A stretch of 64,000 nt of DNA from Holothuria scabra (GCA_037179385.1 CM074188.1:24507318-24571317); one strand, 5' to 3'. Positions 1 through 12,959 are shown, counted from the first letter of the stretch. The notes: generated by a model not told the origin, from the sequence alone. Numbers and translations: made by a program.

Positions 1-560
1 CCCCAGGGATCTCAAACTTGGCATGTAGATTGTCCACATTGAGTAGATGGTCCCTATTTTTTTTGGTAGAGGTCAAATGTCATTTGGGGTCACCAGAGGT
101 CAAAATGTAAATACCTTGGAAATTGCTTGTAAACACGATATCTCCAGAAGGAAAAATGTGAGCAATCTCATACTTACCATGTTGATTGTCCATATTGAGT
201 AGATGGTCCCTATTGTTTTTGATGGAGGTCAAAGGTCATTTGGGGTCACCAGAGGGAAAAAGGTCAAAACCTTGTAAACACTGTATCTCAAGAAGGGTAA
301 ATGTGAGGAATCTCATACATAGCAGGTGGATTACCCATATTAAGTAGATGACCCTATTATTTTTGGTGGAGGTCAAAGGTCATTTGGGGTCATCAGACGA
401 AAAGCTCAAAAACTTGTAAACACCATATGTCAAGAAAGGTAACTGCCAGGAATCTCATATTTACTAAGTGGATTGTCCATATTAAGTAGATGACCCCTAT
501 TGTTTTTATTGGATGTCAAAGGTCATTTGGGGTCATCAGAGTTCAAAACATCTAAACCTT
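1..560. repeat. Tandem repeat of about 145-158 bp units with nuclear-receptor-like half sites
   Basis: Three to four diverged units, each with a TGTCCATATTGAGTAGATGG-type block, then AGGTCAAAGGTCA and GGGTCACCAGAGGTCA-type blocks, then AAACCTTGTAAACAC and a GGAATCTCATAC block. Unit starts are near 29, 187, 331 and 472. The array continues off the left edge. Confidence 0.8.
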
Positions 561-1019
561 GCAAACACTACATCTCAAAAGAGTATATAACCGTTGAAGT
601 TAATGTCCATGAACGGTTAGGGTGAAAGGGTAAGAATAATTTGGCATGGGTAATGTAATAGGCATAGGGTATATAATTTTTTTGGAACAGTTTATTAACT
701 TCACTATGTAAATTCTTTAGTGAGGTAATTTTGAAAATGTATTTGTAAAGTACTGAAGCAAACTCATAGGAAGAAGGTCTAAGGTGCACAAAAGGCACAT
801 CACATGGTACAGTAGTTACTGTACAGTATGTTGATTCTGGCATGAAATTGTGCCCTGTTATTACATTAAGTTCCAAGTATTAATACATGAAAAAGTGGGC
901 AGAGCAAAATATACAATCTTAAAAGGCAAAATCTGTTCATCAGGCTGGCCTACATGCTTCCAATGCTCATGGGTATGCTGATTTTGCAGCCACAAGTAAA
1001 TAGATTTTCATGAAACTGA
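561..1019. other. Intergenic, nothing recognised
   Basis: AT-rich sequence after the tandem array. The 102-codon minus-strand open frame here has no recognisable features. Confidence 0.5.
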
Positions 1020-1560
1020 TGTGGAACATGTGAGTTTAAACAGTCTGTATAAGGGTCATTTAGGGACATAGTCTGAAAATATTAGAAGATGCTTCTATGC
1101 ACACTAAGTAGATGACTGATGTGGAACTTCATAAGTATAAACTTTGAACAGAGAGTACTCTGTGTGATGCACAAGAATCTCATTTATAACATACTTACAT
1201 TGCTTTTTCAATAACCTTAAAGAAAACCGAAGAAAACATTAAATTTAGTGGCAAAAAGTGTTAATATTTGACAAACCTCTCTGCCTACTGTCCTCATGAG
1301 GACATGTGCATGCAAGTATACATTAATTGGAAGTGGGAATTGATCAATTAGATATACCACAGTTAATTAGTTTTACAAAAAAGAACCTAATTTACACTGA
1401 TCATTTGGTATCAAATACCCTTCAGCGCACATGAACTGTCATTGCCTAATAGAGTGAATCAAATTGTGACTGACCCATTCTTTGCCATTTGGTCACAGTT
1501 ATCTGGCCCAATTTTTCACAGTTGACTGCCAGTTATCCCCACAGTGTCCTGAAGGATTAC
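1020..1560. repeat. Dispersed repeat family H, copy 1
   Basis: Shares with 13040-13560 the blocks AGGGTCATTTAGGGACATAG, TAAACTTTGAACAGA, CCTTAAAGAAAAC, GTCCTCATGAGGACATG and CAGTTGACTGCCA. The same sequence occurs inverted at 2940-3625. Confidence 0.7.
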
Positions 1561-2547
1561 CTCATACAAACATACAGCTCAATTGACTTAAGCTTTTTAC
1601 TGTATAAGTGGTGTTAATTGACTCTTACAAACCCTCTGAAGAAAGCTTATTTTTATCTCAGTACATAACCATGACATGCCATTGTTTGTATATACTCCTA
1701 TTTCCTGCCATTCCCTGCAGGCATTCAGTACTCTATTTGTGGTCAAAATGTCAGACCTCCATGAAAGTCACACCTCTGCTAAATCCAGCATAAAATAACT
1801 GTCCACATTATCTTGTCTCATCTGACCACAAATAAAAGTTGTTTGCCTAGCCCTTGTCTGGAGATGGAGAAGTTCATGTACACTGATCAAGTTTCTAAAC
1901 TGAAAGTCATCTAAGAAATACTGTAGATTGACACCCTTCAGAAATTAGTGTCCTTTACATAGAAGCTGGTGGAATTGAACAAATACTGTGTTTGTATAAG
2001 GAATTTTGTTGAACACAACTTTAAACATTGGTGTCTGTCTAGATTGGTGTTTCTGCTTTACAGTTTCAATACATGCTCTACAGTGATTATTTGTCACTTA
2101 GTTTCATTCTAGAATTTGTTTTAAATTTTTGATAGCATAAAATGTATCAGCATACTACTTGCCTCATCTCTGCATATATCTGGATAACCGCACCAAAAAA
2201 GTAACCCCTGTGTGAAGGATTATATAGTTATGTCAAATATCATCATCGAGTGGGAGATCTTGTCTCACATTTCATTTTTATCCATGTCACTTTCCCCCCC
2301 CCCCATTAAGAAAAAGGTGTACCATTAAGCTTAATGCATAGAACCATTGCTTCAAGATTACCCTTTATGACACTTTTCAAAAGTATTAAGATTTTATTTT
2401 GCATTGCTGCTGTCATTTAAAAGTAGTTCAGGTAAGAGCAAGCATAATGTTGTATACTGTGTATCAAACAAGGAAAACTTGTACTGTATGTTATGCTGTA
2501 CCTACAGTATAAGTAGACAAAAGGGGAATTAAAAGTCTTGTTAAATT
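1561..2547. other. Intergenic, nothing recognised
   Basis: AT-rich, with a C-tract at about 2291-2304. No coding or repeat signal identified. Confidence 0.5.
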
Positions 2548-2919
2548 ATGGATAAACATGCTCCTTTAAATTGAAATTTTGGGTATTGAGGATAGCTCTC
2601 TATATAATGATGTCTCTATGATCCAAAAAGCTGACTGCATTGAGGTTAGTGTTACAACAAGCCCTAATCCTATGGATAAACATGCTCCTTTAAATCGAAA
2701 TTTTGGGTATTGAGGATAGCTCTCTATATAATGATGTCTCTATGATCCAAAAAGCTGACTGCATTGAGGTTAGTGTTACAACAAGCCCTAATCCTATGGA
2801 TAAACATGCTCCTTTAAATCGAAATTTTGGGTATTGAGGATAGCTCTCTATATAATGATGTCTCTATGATCCAAAAAGCTGACTGCATTGAGGTTGGTGT
2901 TACAACAAGCCCTAATCCT
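2548..2919. repeat. Three tandem copies of a 124-bp unit
   Basis: Units 2548-2671, 2672-2795 and 2796-2919 each begin ATGGATAAACATGCTCC and end AAGCCCTAATCCT. They differ at only a few bases, so the amplification is recent. Diverged relatives of the unit occur in reverse at about 3980-4060 and 13830-13920. Confidence 0.92.
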
Positions 2920-2939
2920 AACAGTCATCCATAAATTGG

Positions 2940-3625
2940 AACATACAGTAGAGACATCTCAACAGAAAGGTGTAACCTTGGCTATAAGTGATGGTCCTTT
3001 TGTATTTGTTTTTTGGTGTAATGCCCTTCACAATGCCTATGATATCCTTGAAAATTAACAAAAAATAGGAACCCTAATAATCCAGAAATTAACAAGATTT
3101 GTAATTTGCCTTAAATTGTCTGCTTGTAGGAACACCACATAACAGAGTACAAGTCAAGTGTCCTTTGTTTGATACACAGTAGATACTATTATGCTAGTTT
3201 TGATTACCTGAACTACAGTACTTTCTGAAAAACAAGCCTTACTGAGAGGGCTAAATAAGTGTAAGACACTATCTCCAGACAGGTAGGAAATGGTTAAAGC
3301 CATTGAGCTGTACGATTCAATGAGAAAACCCCTCAGGACACTGTGGCAGTCAAATGTGATGAATTAGGTATTAAAGATAACAGTGACCAGCAATTTTCAC
3401 AGACTCTGGTGGGTCAGTTACAATTTGATTCATTCAATTAGGCAATCTCAGTTCAAGCATGCTCAGGGGTATTTGATCCAAATGATCAGTTATTTAGTTC
3501 TTTTTATAAAACTAATTACCCGTGGTGTACTTAATTATCTAGTTCCCACTTCCATGTCCTTATGAGGACAGTGGCACAAGGTTTGTCTGTAACTTTTTAA
3601 CAATCTTTGATACTAAATTTAATGT
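2940..3625. repeat. Dispersed repeat family H, inverted copy
   Basis: Reverse complement of the 13290-13830 segment: the TTCCATGTCCTTATGAGGAC, CAATTTGATTCATTCAATTA and GACACTGTGGCAGTCAA blocks all match in reverse. It lies 20 bp downstream of the 124-bp tandem array. Confidence 0.7.
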
Positions 3626-3979
3626 TATCTTCTATATTTTCTTCAAGCTAACCCTGTGTTTTCCAGTCTGTGTTCTCACATTCCCAGTGTTTCGTTGATT
3701 GGATAGTGTTACCATAGTACTTGAGGCCAAATATTTCACATGCAGATTACAGCAAAATTTAAGAAAATACCTGTCATCAGTGCCATAAATACCTGTGACC
3801 TTGCTTGATTAAAACAAACTCGATGTTTAAAACTGCTTAACCCTGCGATTTGAGGTGGACGAAATTTAAACACTTGACCGCGTTAACTCCATGTTACTCG
3901 AGCATGAGGTAACACAGTGTTACCTCGAGCACGGGGTATGTGAGAACACAGTATTTGATCCAATGCTTGTAGGAGAGTG

Positions 3980-4520
3980 TGTCGATGAGGGCTTGTTTAA
4001 ACACTAACCTCAATGCAGACTTTTCGAAACATATAGGCATCAGAACATAGAGACTTCAGAATGGAGAGTCCCCATTGACCAAACTTGATAAAAATGGTTT
4101 CAAAATACCGCTTTATCAAGTAATGAGACAGTTTTCTGGCATATTAAAGCTGTGTGAGAAATTCCTCTTGTATGTGGAGATCAAAGTTTTGAGGTGACAA
4201 TTAGATCAAACTTTGTAGACATAATATTTTTAGGGGGATAACTGTGAGGGATCTCATACCATGGAGGTAGTACTTTCATACTCATACTGTACTAAGCTTA
4301 ATTTTGAATTGCTCATGTTGGTAAGGTGATCACTATTGTTTTTAAGGGGTCAAAAGGCCATTTTGGGTCATATGAGGTCAAAACGTTTTAACCTTACTAG
4401 TATTATATCTCAATTAAGTAGGATAATTGTATGGGTTCTCATGCATGTCATGTTTGTTTCCGTGTTTGCTATGATATATATCATATGGCAAGGAATCACT
4501 AAGCCTGTTGGCTTTCTAGT
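3980..4520. repeat. Dispersed composite repeat family I, copy 1
   Basis: Aligns with 13830-14350: GATGAGGGCTTGTT, ACCTCAATGCAG, CTGTGTGAGAAATT, GTGGAGATCAAAG, GGGTCATATGAGGTCA (a DR4-like pair at 4365-4380) and CATATGGCAAGGAATCACTA. Confidence 0.7.
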
Positions 4521-4529
4521 TCAAATATT

Positions 4530-5320
4530 TCATGTTCCACGAAATTTTGAAGGATTGCTTTTGTTCACATTAGGCCAAGAAAACCTAGGAACCTGTACAT
4601 TTTTGTTCTGACACCCTGAAATGGATAGAAATTTATTCTAATAATGGAGGTGGAATGACATCAGATGAAGTAGTTAATGCTTGATTGGAATTTTTTACAC
4701 CATATTGAGACATTGGAAACTGATGCATCTTGTCTGACTACAGGCCTTGCACTGGTCTGATAGTACAGCTCATACAAAATTACAATAAGTTATCAAATGT
4801 GATACTTTCTATAGAGAATTCAGGTTTCCATCAGTGTGATTAGGCAGGATAGAGTTTTATGGCCCAGTTTCTGAACAATTGGTTGGCCAAGGGGTTGTTG
4901 CTCACCGACTACATCAGTGTGAAAACTCACTCATGTCTGAGGCAGTGTGAAGTCTTTTCATAAGTTGACATAATTGACCTAATATCCAAGCAAGTAAAAT
5001 TGGTCATGTGGAGATTTTCAGGTGTAGATGCATTCAGCAGTAATAGGTAGTATAACTGTAAGTATAAATTGCAGCTTTTCAGCTGTTTCATGTTTCGTAA
5101 AATTTTGGAGGATTCACTTTCTTTACATGTTAAATATGCAAGACCAATGAGTGAACAAAACTTTGGAACTCATAGAATATAATTGGTGTGCTTTTCTGAG
5201 TTCTAACACCCAAAAATGGATAGAAATACTGTACATCCTCATAATGAAGGTGGAATGACACCAAGTGAAGCAGTTGTACCATGAGTGGAATGTTTTATAC
5301 CATATGGAGACATGGCAAAG
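4530..5320. repeat. Local duplication, two diverged copies
   Basis: 4530-4715 and 5085-5320 share CATGTTCCACGAAATTTTG-like, TGTTCTGACACCC-like, AAATGGATAGAAAT and GGTGGAATGACA blocks in the same order. The stretch between them (4716-5084) holds a SINE-like fragment near 4851 and nothing else recognised. Confidence 0.55.
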
Positions 5321-5490
5321 TTCTATTGATTCATTGTGAGAGGGTTAAATTGCACAGAAGTCTGTAAGAGTTGACATTTGTGGAGTTATCTCCTCGTAGA
5401 ATCTCCAGTGCTTGCCAGAGATGGAATTTCATTGTTGTTTCTCGTCATCCTTTCAAACATTATTTACTTTCAGTCACTGACTTCATACAG

Positions 5491-5870
5491 TATGTACATG
5501 GACAGAGCATGTAACCATTAGTCCTATCTGAAGACTGTCGCCACTGTCTGGAACACAAAAGGCGCACCAAGATGGCCGCTGTGAAGCTATAATTTATATG
5601 ATTTGACAACAACTTTGCAATATTTTAGACAAAAGTTTAAGTTGAATAGGGAACAATATCATATTCCTGCAATACCTGTAGTGATTTTGACCTTACCTTG
5701 CATTATTTCAAAAATATTCTTAATACCATTTCTTGCAAAATCTGTTGATTTTAAGTACTTGAGCAAATCCAAACTTTCACATACAAAGCCATAGCAGACA
5801 GCCATCTTGCTACTCGTATACTGGCACATAGGGCAGTGCAAATGTAACATGCTGTATTCTCCATCCCTGT
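5491..5870. mobile_element. Long-TIR foldback element family D, copy 1
   Basis: Begins TACATGGACAGAGCATGTAA and contains GCGCACCAAGATGGCCGC near the left and a matching CAGCCATCTTGCTACTCG at the right. It is homologous, over a long inverted-repeat structure, to 46690-47062 and 50843-51225. The right end is worn. Confidence 0.65.
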
Positions 5871-6370
5871 AAATCCAGTATCTTAGGCAACATCACCAAA
5901 TGTTACTGTGGCTCTGGGACATAGTATTTAAGAGTGGTGCAGTCTTTGCCTCACACTCTGAATTCTCTAATTGATAGAGGCATTCTACAGAGTAAATTTT
6001 TTTTTCTGAATTTGGCCATCCCTCACCTTCCTTCCCCTCACCTTATCTCCCCTTCCTTTCCCCTTTCCTCTCCTAATAATCTCCAATACAGTGTTACACA
6101 AGCAGGCAAAACATAAATGCATCTTTTGAGATGATGGGGCTTGACAGCATGTATGAAATTACAACATGTATGTTCTTCTTATGCGCCTGGGAGCAAGAAA
6201 ACAAGACGTGAACATCAACTGGCATGTACAATCAAAACCAAAGATTGTGCCAAGGATGTGCACATTTAAATGACAATCAAAAGATAGCTCTCTGAATGGG
6301 TGGAACAAGAGTGTTTCTTTATTAACAAACAATATTAGTAATTAACTAAAAAACTAAACATAGTGAGTTC

Positions 6371-6590
6371 GATGAGGTTTTAGCTCAGTTTCTAACCAAT
6401 TGGATTTAAAAGTCAGGCAATCACAGAATTTTTCCCAGTTGTTTAATACCCACTGGATTGTTTTCCCTACTCCATTGGTTATACTGAGCACCAAGTGCAA
6501 TGGCAGAATGTTCGATTTTTAAAGTCTCAGATATGACCTGCCAAAGACTTTTTGGCTTCAAACTAAGCAATGTAAGATTTTATATTAAAA
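6371..6590 (-). mobile_element. SINE-like element, worn copy
   Basis: Shares the GAGGTTTTAGCTCAGTTTCT border, AACCAATTGG, the CCCAGTTG block and TAAAGTCTCAGATATGACC with the copy at 10928-11168. The tRNA-like head is decayed. Confidence 0.5.
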
Positions 6591-7271
6591 ACCTGCAGTC
6601 AGTTGTGATAGGATACGACTAACTTAGATTTTCGCATGAATGCATTGAGCTGTTCATAATAACCTGTGTTTTCATTGAGGTTCTGTAACTTGATTCTCTG
6701 TTAGAGTGGAGGGTCATTCTTTGTGAAAAGCTGATAGCATTGAAATATTTTAGGAGTGTAGGTGTCCATGCTTCATTTAGCAACTCATTGGAAATCTACT
6801 GGTACAAACAGTAAGCATCTTTTATCATACCGGAAGATCTTCTTTAGATGGCATGAGGTGCTGCATGTACTGTAGTGATATGTAGGTTGCTCTGTACTTG
6901 TGCAATACAGTTCAGTTGCTGCTGTTCTGTAGAGAATGTGACCTGTGCTAGTACACAGTGTTACTGGTAGCTCAGTTGGTACAAGATCAGTTCCATCGAT
7001 TTAGTTTCACATGGAACTAGCAACTAGCATTATGTATTGCCAGTTGGCTTTTTCACCAACCAACATATTTGGGAATATCTACCACAGTATCTCCAGTGAC
7101 ACTGAAATCTAGAGATTAATTTGACCGCTGAATAAAGCTGAAATAAATAAAATCAGAAGTGAAAAGAGCAATTTCAAAGGACCAAGTAACTGGATTCGCA
7201 TAGCAATTTGCTACACAAAAATCATCAAGAATCACCTAGTACTGATGACTTACATATTAAAGCATTGTTAA

Positions 7272-7568
7272 AGGCCCAATTCTATCACCCCAAACATTAC
7301 CAGTTCTCCTAACCTTCTTACTTAAGCCGCTCACACAATTGTCTGAAATTGATCCTCATCCAGATGCAATTTCAGTTTATTGATTCAGAGGGCATATATA
7401 AAAGCTCAATGTGTACAATCAGAACACTCTCAGTACAGTTCATGCTGTGAAATATAAGCTTTGGTACTTTGAATTGTCTGACTTAGCTGTCAATCAAGGA
7501 GCCGAGCCAGTTGAGAATTTTGGTAAACCCCTAAAAGAATTGTAGTTTGGGGTGAGAGGATTGGTCCT
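7272..7568. mobile_element. TTAA MITE family A (about 295 bp), copy 1
   Basis: Ends AGGCCCAATTCTATCACCCC and GGGGTGAGAGGATTGGTCCT are inverted repeats of about 25 bp. TTAA lies on both sides. Other copies in the window: 10526-10817 (inverted), 34752-35046, 43739-44002 and 54217-54507. The interior contains a conserved CATCCAGA...CAATTTCAG block. Confidence 0.82.
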
Positions 7569-10525
7569 TTAAGTGACTTTTTGCCAATCAAATCTCTTAT
7601 ACTATTTTGTCCCTTGAATTGAACATTTTTCAAAATGGGGGAGGGGGATGGAAGGGCCTACTCTTCTGCTTTTCTTGCTATCTTTGTTCTACTAAAGATA
7701 AGGCGTTGAAACCGTTGCTAGGTTTTCCATGGTCATATCAGTGCCGTATCAAGGAGTTTTATATTTTTGGGGGTTGGGAATGGTGAAGAAGGTTCATTGA
7801 GACTGCATTGTGCTTTGTGTAAGCTTTCTTCAAGACTTTTCCCTGATTTATCATGCAATGTGCTATACTGTAAGTGCAAGTTGAGTAAAATAAATAGCTT
7901 CGTATATTGGCAGATTGGTTACAGTATGCTAACAAATTTGTCAACTTTAGGGAATCCATTGAATTTGTTAGTCATTGATAATATTGTACAATTGTGAAAA
8001 ATGAAGATATCAGACATCCCACTTTCCTAAGCAAGGAGTTTTTACCAAGGAGTACACTCTAAAGAAAATAAGGGAGATTGGATCTGAATTGTTGAATGGT
8101 CAGTCACCACACCCTGAAAATTAAAGCAGTGTATTGCAGCTGATGGGAATGACATTGTATGCATAGCATTTGCCAAGGATTGAATTCAATGACTGTTAAG
8201 GTTCTGCATCATGACCAATAGCATGTATTCTCATAAAGAAATGCAATATTTTGCAAGAAGAATTGCATTTCTGTATGGGAAATCTGTGATATTATTGCAG
8301 CGTATTGATTACAAGTAACATTGAATTTCTTTATGATATTGACACGATTGATACTGTACATGTATATTATGTGTACCCATGTATGCAAAAATATTCAAGG
8401 ATTCCAGCAGTATCTTAATTCAAGGGCAACAGGATACAGTTATAGAGAAAAACCACTGAATCTGGTCAATTTACATAAGATTATAAGACCCTGGTAACAA
8501 TTGGAAGTTTTATATAAACTTGGCAAATTTTTAAGTCAAGATATTACTAAGATATAGTAGGCAAGAGTCTTCAGGCAGAGTTCAGAAGATTTTAATTTTT
8601 ATGAAATACCAGTGGGATATACAATAATATATATATAATATAAGGATGAAACTATATTCTGAAATATTTGCCTTACTGACAATAGTCATGACTACAGCAA
8701 TTTCTGGGGAAAAACTGTGGTTCCCAGTTAAAGTACCCAACAACTGGTTTGTTATGACCAATTAGCTGCTTCAATGAGCAGCAGCTCTGAGGACAATAGA
8801 AGTCCAACAACTTATAGGTTAAAATAACAACTTACAACAAATTCTGAAATAAGTGCTGGCAAAAAAAAGATTACTTTATTCATGGTGCATTGAAATCAAT
8901 CCCCTTCTGTATCTGAAATAGCCTGTTGTCAGATGTTAACTTTTGGGTTATTTTTATTATGTTTTATTATGTTATGGGCATCTTATTGGTATTGATAACA
9001 GTTCTTGACAACTTTGACAAGGTTAGTCATAGGATGTATTGTTCCAAATGTTTTGATAAAGCAAAAATTGGCTTGCAAGGTCTGGCTCTAAGCGGCAAGA
9101 AAGTGCTGGAATGACAAGTGAGGCTGCTCCCAAGAGCAGGACAGAGGATATACACTGTAAGAGGGTGTATTGCTAAAATTATTCCGTCCAGTGGCAGTTG
9201 AATGCAAATAGATTATGCAAAGGGTAACAATTTGTCTGCAAAGTGCATTCAAAATTTAAGTCTCACATACTGTACATGTGCTGGCTATGGTACAGGTATT
9301 TTCCAATGATTTTGTGCATTAACAGGGTAATTATAAAGGAAGTATAGATAAGGGTCTAGAGGAAACAGTTGTGCAGCAAACAGAGTACCTGGAGACTTGT
9401 GGGGTAGGTTAGGGGGCTCATAAATGTCTCTCAAAATTACACCAATTTTTTCAAGTAGAGAAATAAAAATGGTGGAGCAATTAGAAGCCACTGACCCTGA
9501 AGCAAAATTTCTGGCTTTGTCATTGTTTTAGGAGAACGAACCAGCTAACCACAGCATTTTATATACACTGTACAATGTTTTGTCATCCAAACCACATATC
9601 CATACAGAAAACACCGTTTCCTTTTTGTATGTGCTGTTTTAAAGTATTTCTGCACTATACACACTGTAGTGAGCTACAATGTGGAAATAAAATATTTTTG
9701 TGAAATTGAAGTTAAGTACAATATTCTTGCACATTTGGCAAGGAAAATGTAAACAAACAAGAACATTAGAATCTTGGACAAAAATTATCACTTATCTGTA
9801 AGTGCCATACAAACTACAGATCAATTAGACACAGAGTACAAATAAACACAGCAAACACCAATGACTTGTTCCATGATGTTTACAGCTTCAAACTTGATGA
9901 CTCAGTTATTTTTCTGCCACCGAAAGCAGTTTTGTTTTCCTTACTCATCAGTAATTTTTGCAGCTTTTGTTCAGCTCTCAGTAGCATAAATTAAAAAAAA
10001 AAAAACAATTTGGCTATAATTGAATGCTGAACTTGGCAGTAAAACACTGAGAATGTTTCATCTCACTGTTTAAGTACCTCCTTACAGTCACCACCCTGCT
10101 TCTCACACAATTAGATTCTATGCTTTGATCCAAATATATATGATAGCCAATACACTTGTTCTACAGTGAGGCTTAATACTAAATCCCCTGCCTGACAGTC
10201 TGGGACAAAGAGAATGTTAAAGTGGCATGGGCACTGCTCAATTTTGTAGCCCAAAGGACATTAACAGGACCTTTAAACGCAGAGTCTACACCACAAAGAA
10301 GTTCAAAGTCATTAAAGTTGACAGATACACATTTATGCAACCAAGTAGACTGGGAGGATTAGCTAGCCCGATGAGCAATGAATGAAAACTGGAATGTTTT
10401 AAAGATTTACCATGGTTCAGAATATGTATGACAAACACACACAGAAAATGCAAGTTTCACCTTTTTAAGTAAAGTTAATCATCTATTATTCATGTGCTAT
10501 GAATCAGTGGTGTGCACCTCATTAA
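7569..10525. other. Intergenic, nothing recognised over 3 kb
   Basis: AT-rich DNA between two copies of MITE family A. Short open frames lack conserved features. An A-run lies at about 9992-10004. Confidence 0.5.
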
Positions 10526-10817
10526 AGGGCTAATCCTGTCAACCAAAATACAATATTTGTTGTAGTCCACAGAAATTCTCAATTAGTGCATCTCTTTGAC
10601 TAACAGCTAGTTCAAAAATTGCAGAGTATCTAAACTCATATTACACAGCATGCACTGTACTGAGAGTGTTTTGATCACATGTGGGGTCTCATGTACTCAC
10701 CCTGAAACAGTTAGCTGAGGTTGTGTCTGGATGAGGATGAATATAAGACACTTGTAGGTGAAGCTTAAGTAAGTAGGTTAGGAGAAATGGAACTGTTTGG
10801 GGTGAGAGGATTAGGCC
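10526..10817. mobile_element. TTAA MITE family A, copy 2 (inverted)
   Basis: TTAA at 10522-10525 and 10818-10821. Left end AGGGCTAATCC; right end GGGGTGAGAGGATTAGGCC. It aligns in reverse to the copy at 7272-7568. Confidence 0.8.
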
Positions 10818-10927
10818 TTAAATTCTGTCTTATCACATCCAGTGATGGATTACCTTTGTTCAAAGAACTGTTGAGACCTTAGAAGGTTGTGAGACCCTCA
10901 CAAGTAAGAGTGGGTTAATAGTTAGCC

Positions 10928-11168
10928 AGATGAGGTTTTATCGCTCAGTTTCTAACCATTTGCTTCAAGTCAGATGGTCAAAACTCCTTTTCCAGTTGTG
11001 GCTCACTAGCGTGTTATTCCTAGTACTACATTGCTTATTTTGAGCACCAAGCACAATGGGTTCCATAGGTTCCATTTTAAAGTCTTTGGTATGGCTCAGC
11101 AAGGAGTCAAACTGGAGACATTCTAACTGCAAGTTGTCTGCTCGTATCACTTGACCATGGAGTAAAGT
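10928..11168 (-). mobile_element. tRNA-derived SINE-like element, copy 1
   Basis: On the minus strand it starts with ATGGTCAAGTGATACG (A-box-like) and reads GTTTGACTCC near the B-box position, with a tail ending in a GGTTAGAAACTGAGC-type block. It aligns with 36438-36665. Confidence 0.6.
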
Positions 11169-11737
11169 TGAGGGAAATGCAGTAGGAAAAAGCAAGCACC
11201 CAAGTTAATGTGGTTCTCTATTTCTAACGTTAATGGTAGCAATGCATCTTGAAGTTGAAGCACTGAATGGTCTATTTAGAAAAATTTTCACTTAACATTT
11301 CAGATTTGGAAAAAACAAAACATGCAGTGTGACAGTTGTCACTGCCTTGTCCTTCTTTGCTGTGTTGCATGGGAAATATTGTTATGTAACATGTATTGCA
11401 AAAACATTTTGACTGAAAATGATTTGCTATTCCATAACTTTCAAGTCATGTGGCAATGTGTGTTGTGATCGTGTATGTCATTTAGTAACATGTGAATGTT
11501 TAGTGGTAGGAGTTCCTAGTGTAACACCATGACTGTGTGCGGTGCAGTGTGTTTTAAACTAGTTTTATATTCAACCTCCATGTCTAAATTATAAGCATTT
11601 ATGTATAATAGTTAAGAGTCTGATGACTAGGCCCGTACCATAGGGACCTAATTTCTGCTTTGTAAACATCACCACACCATTCAAAGTGTAGTTTCCAAGC
11701 CAATTTAGTACTTACAAACTCTGCATTGCAAACTTGT

Positions 11738-12113
11738 TCATTTTGAAATTTCAGCGGAGTTTTGTCTATATATGGGTGGTGTCATGCCACCATGAGGAGT
11801 TTCATCCCACAGTTTATCAAAGAAAATAGTTTGACCCTTTGAAAGATCTGTTGGAATTAGTGCCATATCTTTTACCGTTTGTAAGGTAAACATGTTTAAT
11901 TTTGGACAGTTTCTGATACGTCTCATACAAAAGCCATGGATGTAAAAATGATGATGTGGAGCATTGCGCAATGTTAGGATTTCTTTGTTTATACCAAATA
12001 AACTATCTTTGAAGTGCTCATTGAATTGTTTATCTGATGAGTGATACTGATATTTAACAAAAAGACCAGTTTTAATCTTAAAAAATAAATCCCTCAGGGG
12101 GTACAAATTTTCT
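11738..12113 (-). CDS. Possible terminal coding exon, function unknown (weak SOCS-box resemblance)
   Basis: An open frame of about 123 codons on the minus strand starts after a plausible acceptor (pyrimidine-rich, ending ttttttaag at about 12114) and ends with a stop. The product begins NLYPLRDLFFKIKTG. The centre reads FYIHGFCMRRIRNCPKLNMF followed by LQTVKDMALIPTDLSKG, which loosely matches the SOCS-box pattern (LCRxxIR, then a leucine/proline stretch) seen at the C termini of ankyrin-SOCS proteins. There is no ankyrin repeat nearby, and no start codon or other exon could be linked to it. It could equally be chance or a transposon remnant. Confidence 0.25.
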
Positions 12114-12959
12114 TAAAAAATGAAGGTTGGGAAATTATGTTTGGCAGCTGTTTATTTAGTATGTTCGTCCATTTATTGATGTCACAAAGTATGTTTATTC
12201 AAATTCTGTTGATAATTTAAGGTAAACTGTAATATAGAAATTATCCTGTAAATTGGACAATATTTAACAGATTTAATGATTTTATATAGCAGATGTGACT
12301 CATTCTCATTCCACTGGACCTTCAAGTGCCTCAACTGTCCAATGAAAATTCTGAACTGTATGCAAGGGGCTACCTTTGTCTTGGCTGTGCATATATGTAG
12401 ATGTGTGCAGGTTAGGAATTTTCCTTCGTAGTGTGTGGTATTGAACATGCCATACACTTGTTGAGCCACAGTGATCTTATTTGTTCTCCTACCAAAGAGT
12501 TTTTATTTTGGAGCGTTTATCCTCTTCGGCAATAACTCACGACCGCTGACAATCATGTTGCTTCCTGATCGCTGTCTATACGAAGCACAATTATTCTTTT
12601 GCCTATGAGAGGACACATAAATTTTTCTGTCAGCTTTCGTAAACACCTTTTAACACTTATATTAGGAGTGAAGAGGCGATAATGTATGTAGGAGGAATAT
12701 CAATGCATTGAGACCTGTTTGTAAGGATTATGCACCCTTCAGCTGCGCCATTTCTGCAGCTTTCTGGGAATTCACAGGCAAATATCCTATCGGACGTCAT
12801 ATACAGAAGTGCACCAAGGATGTTGAGCTCTGGGAGGGCTGAGAGCTTTTGGAAGACTGTCGAAACGAATCGCCACCAACAGTTGGCACGAAGTGTACCC
12901 GACAACATCTGGATAAAAATACCTCATAGATCCCCGGAAATCATCCTTACTTTTAGGCT

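Noticed and set aside
1..560. CRISPR-like array, because of regularly spaced repeats
   Set aside because: Units are 145-158 bp, diverged, with similar rather than unique spacers, in an intron-bearing animal genome.
8646..8765. A signal-peptide-like open frame (MKLYSEIFALLTIVMTTAIS) that might be the missing first basigin-like exon
   Set aside because: No phase-1 donor fits the frame before its stop, so it cannot join the Ig1 exon, which needs phase 1.
12182..12469. 95-codon minus-strand open frame next to the candidate exon
   Set aside because: No recognised domain and no splice link to 11738-12113; composition is that of random AT-rich sequence.
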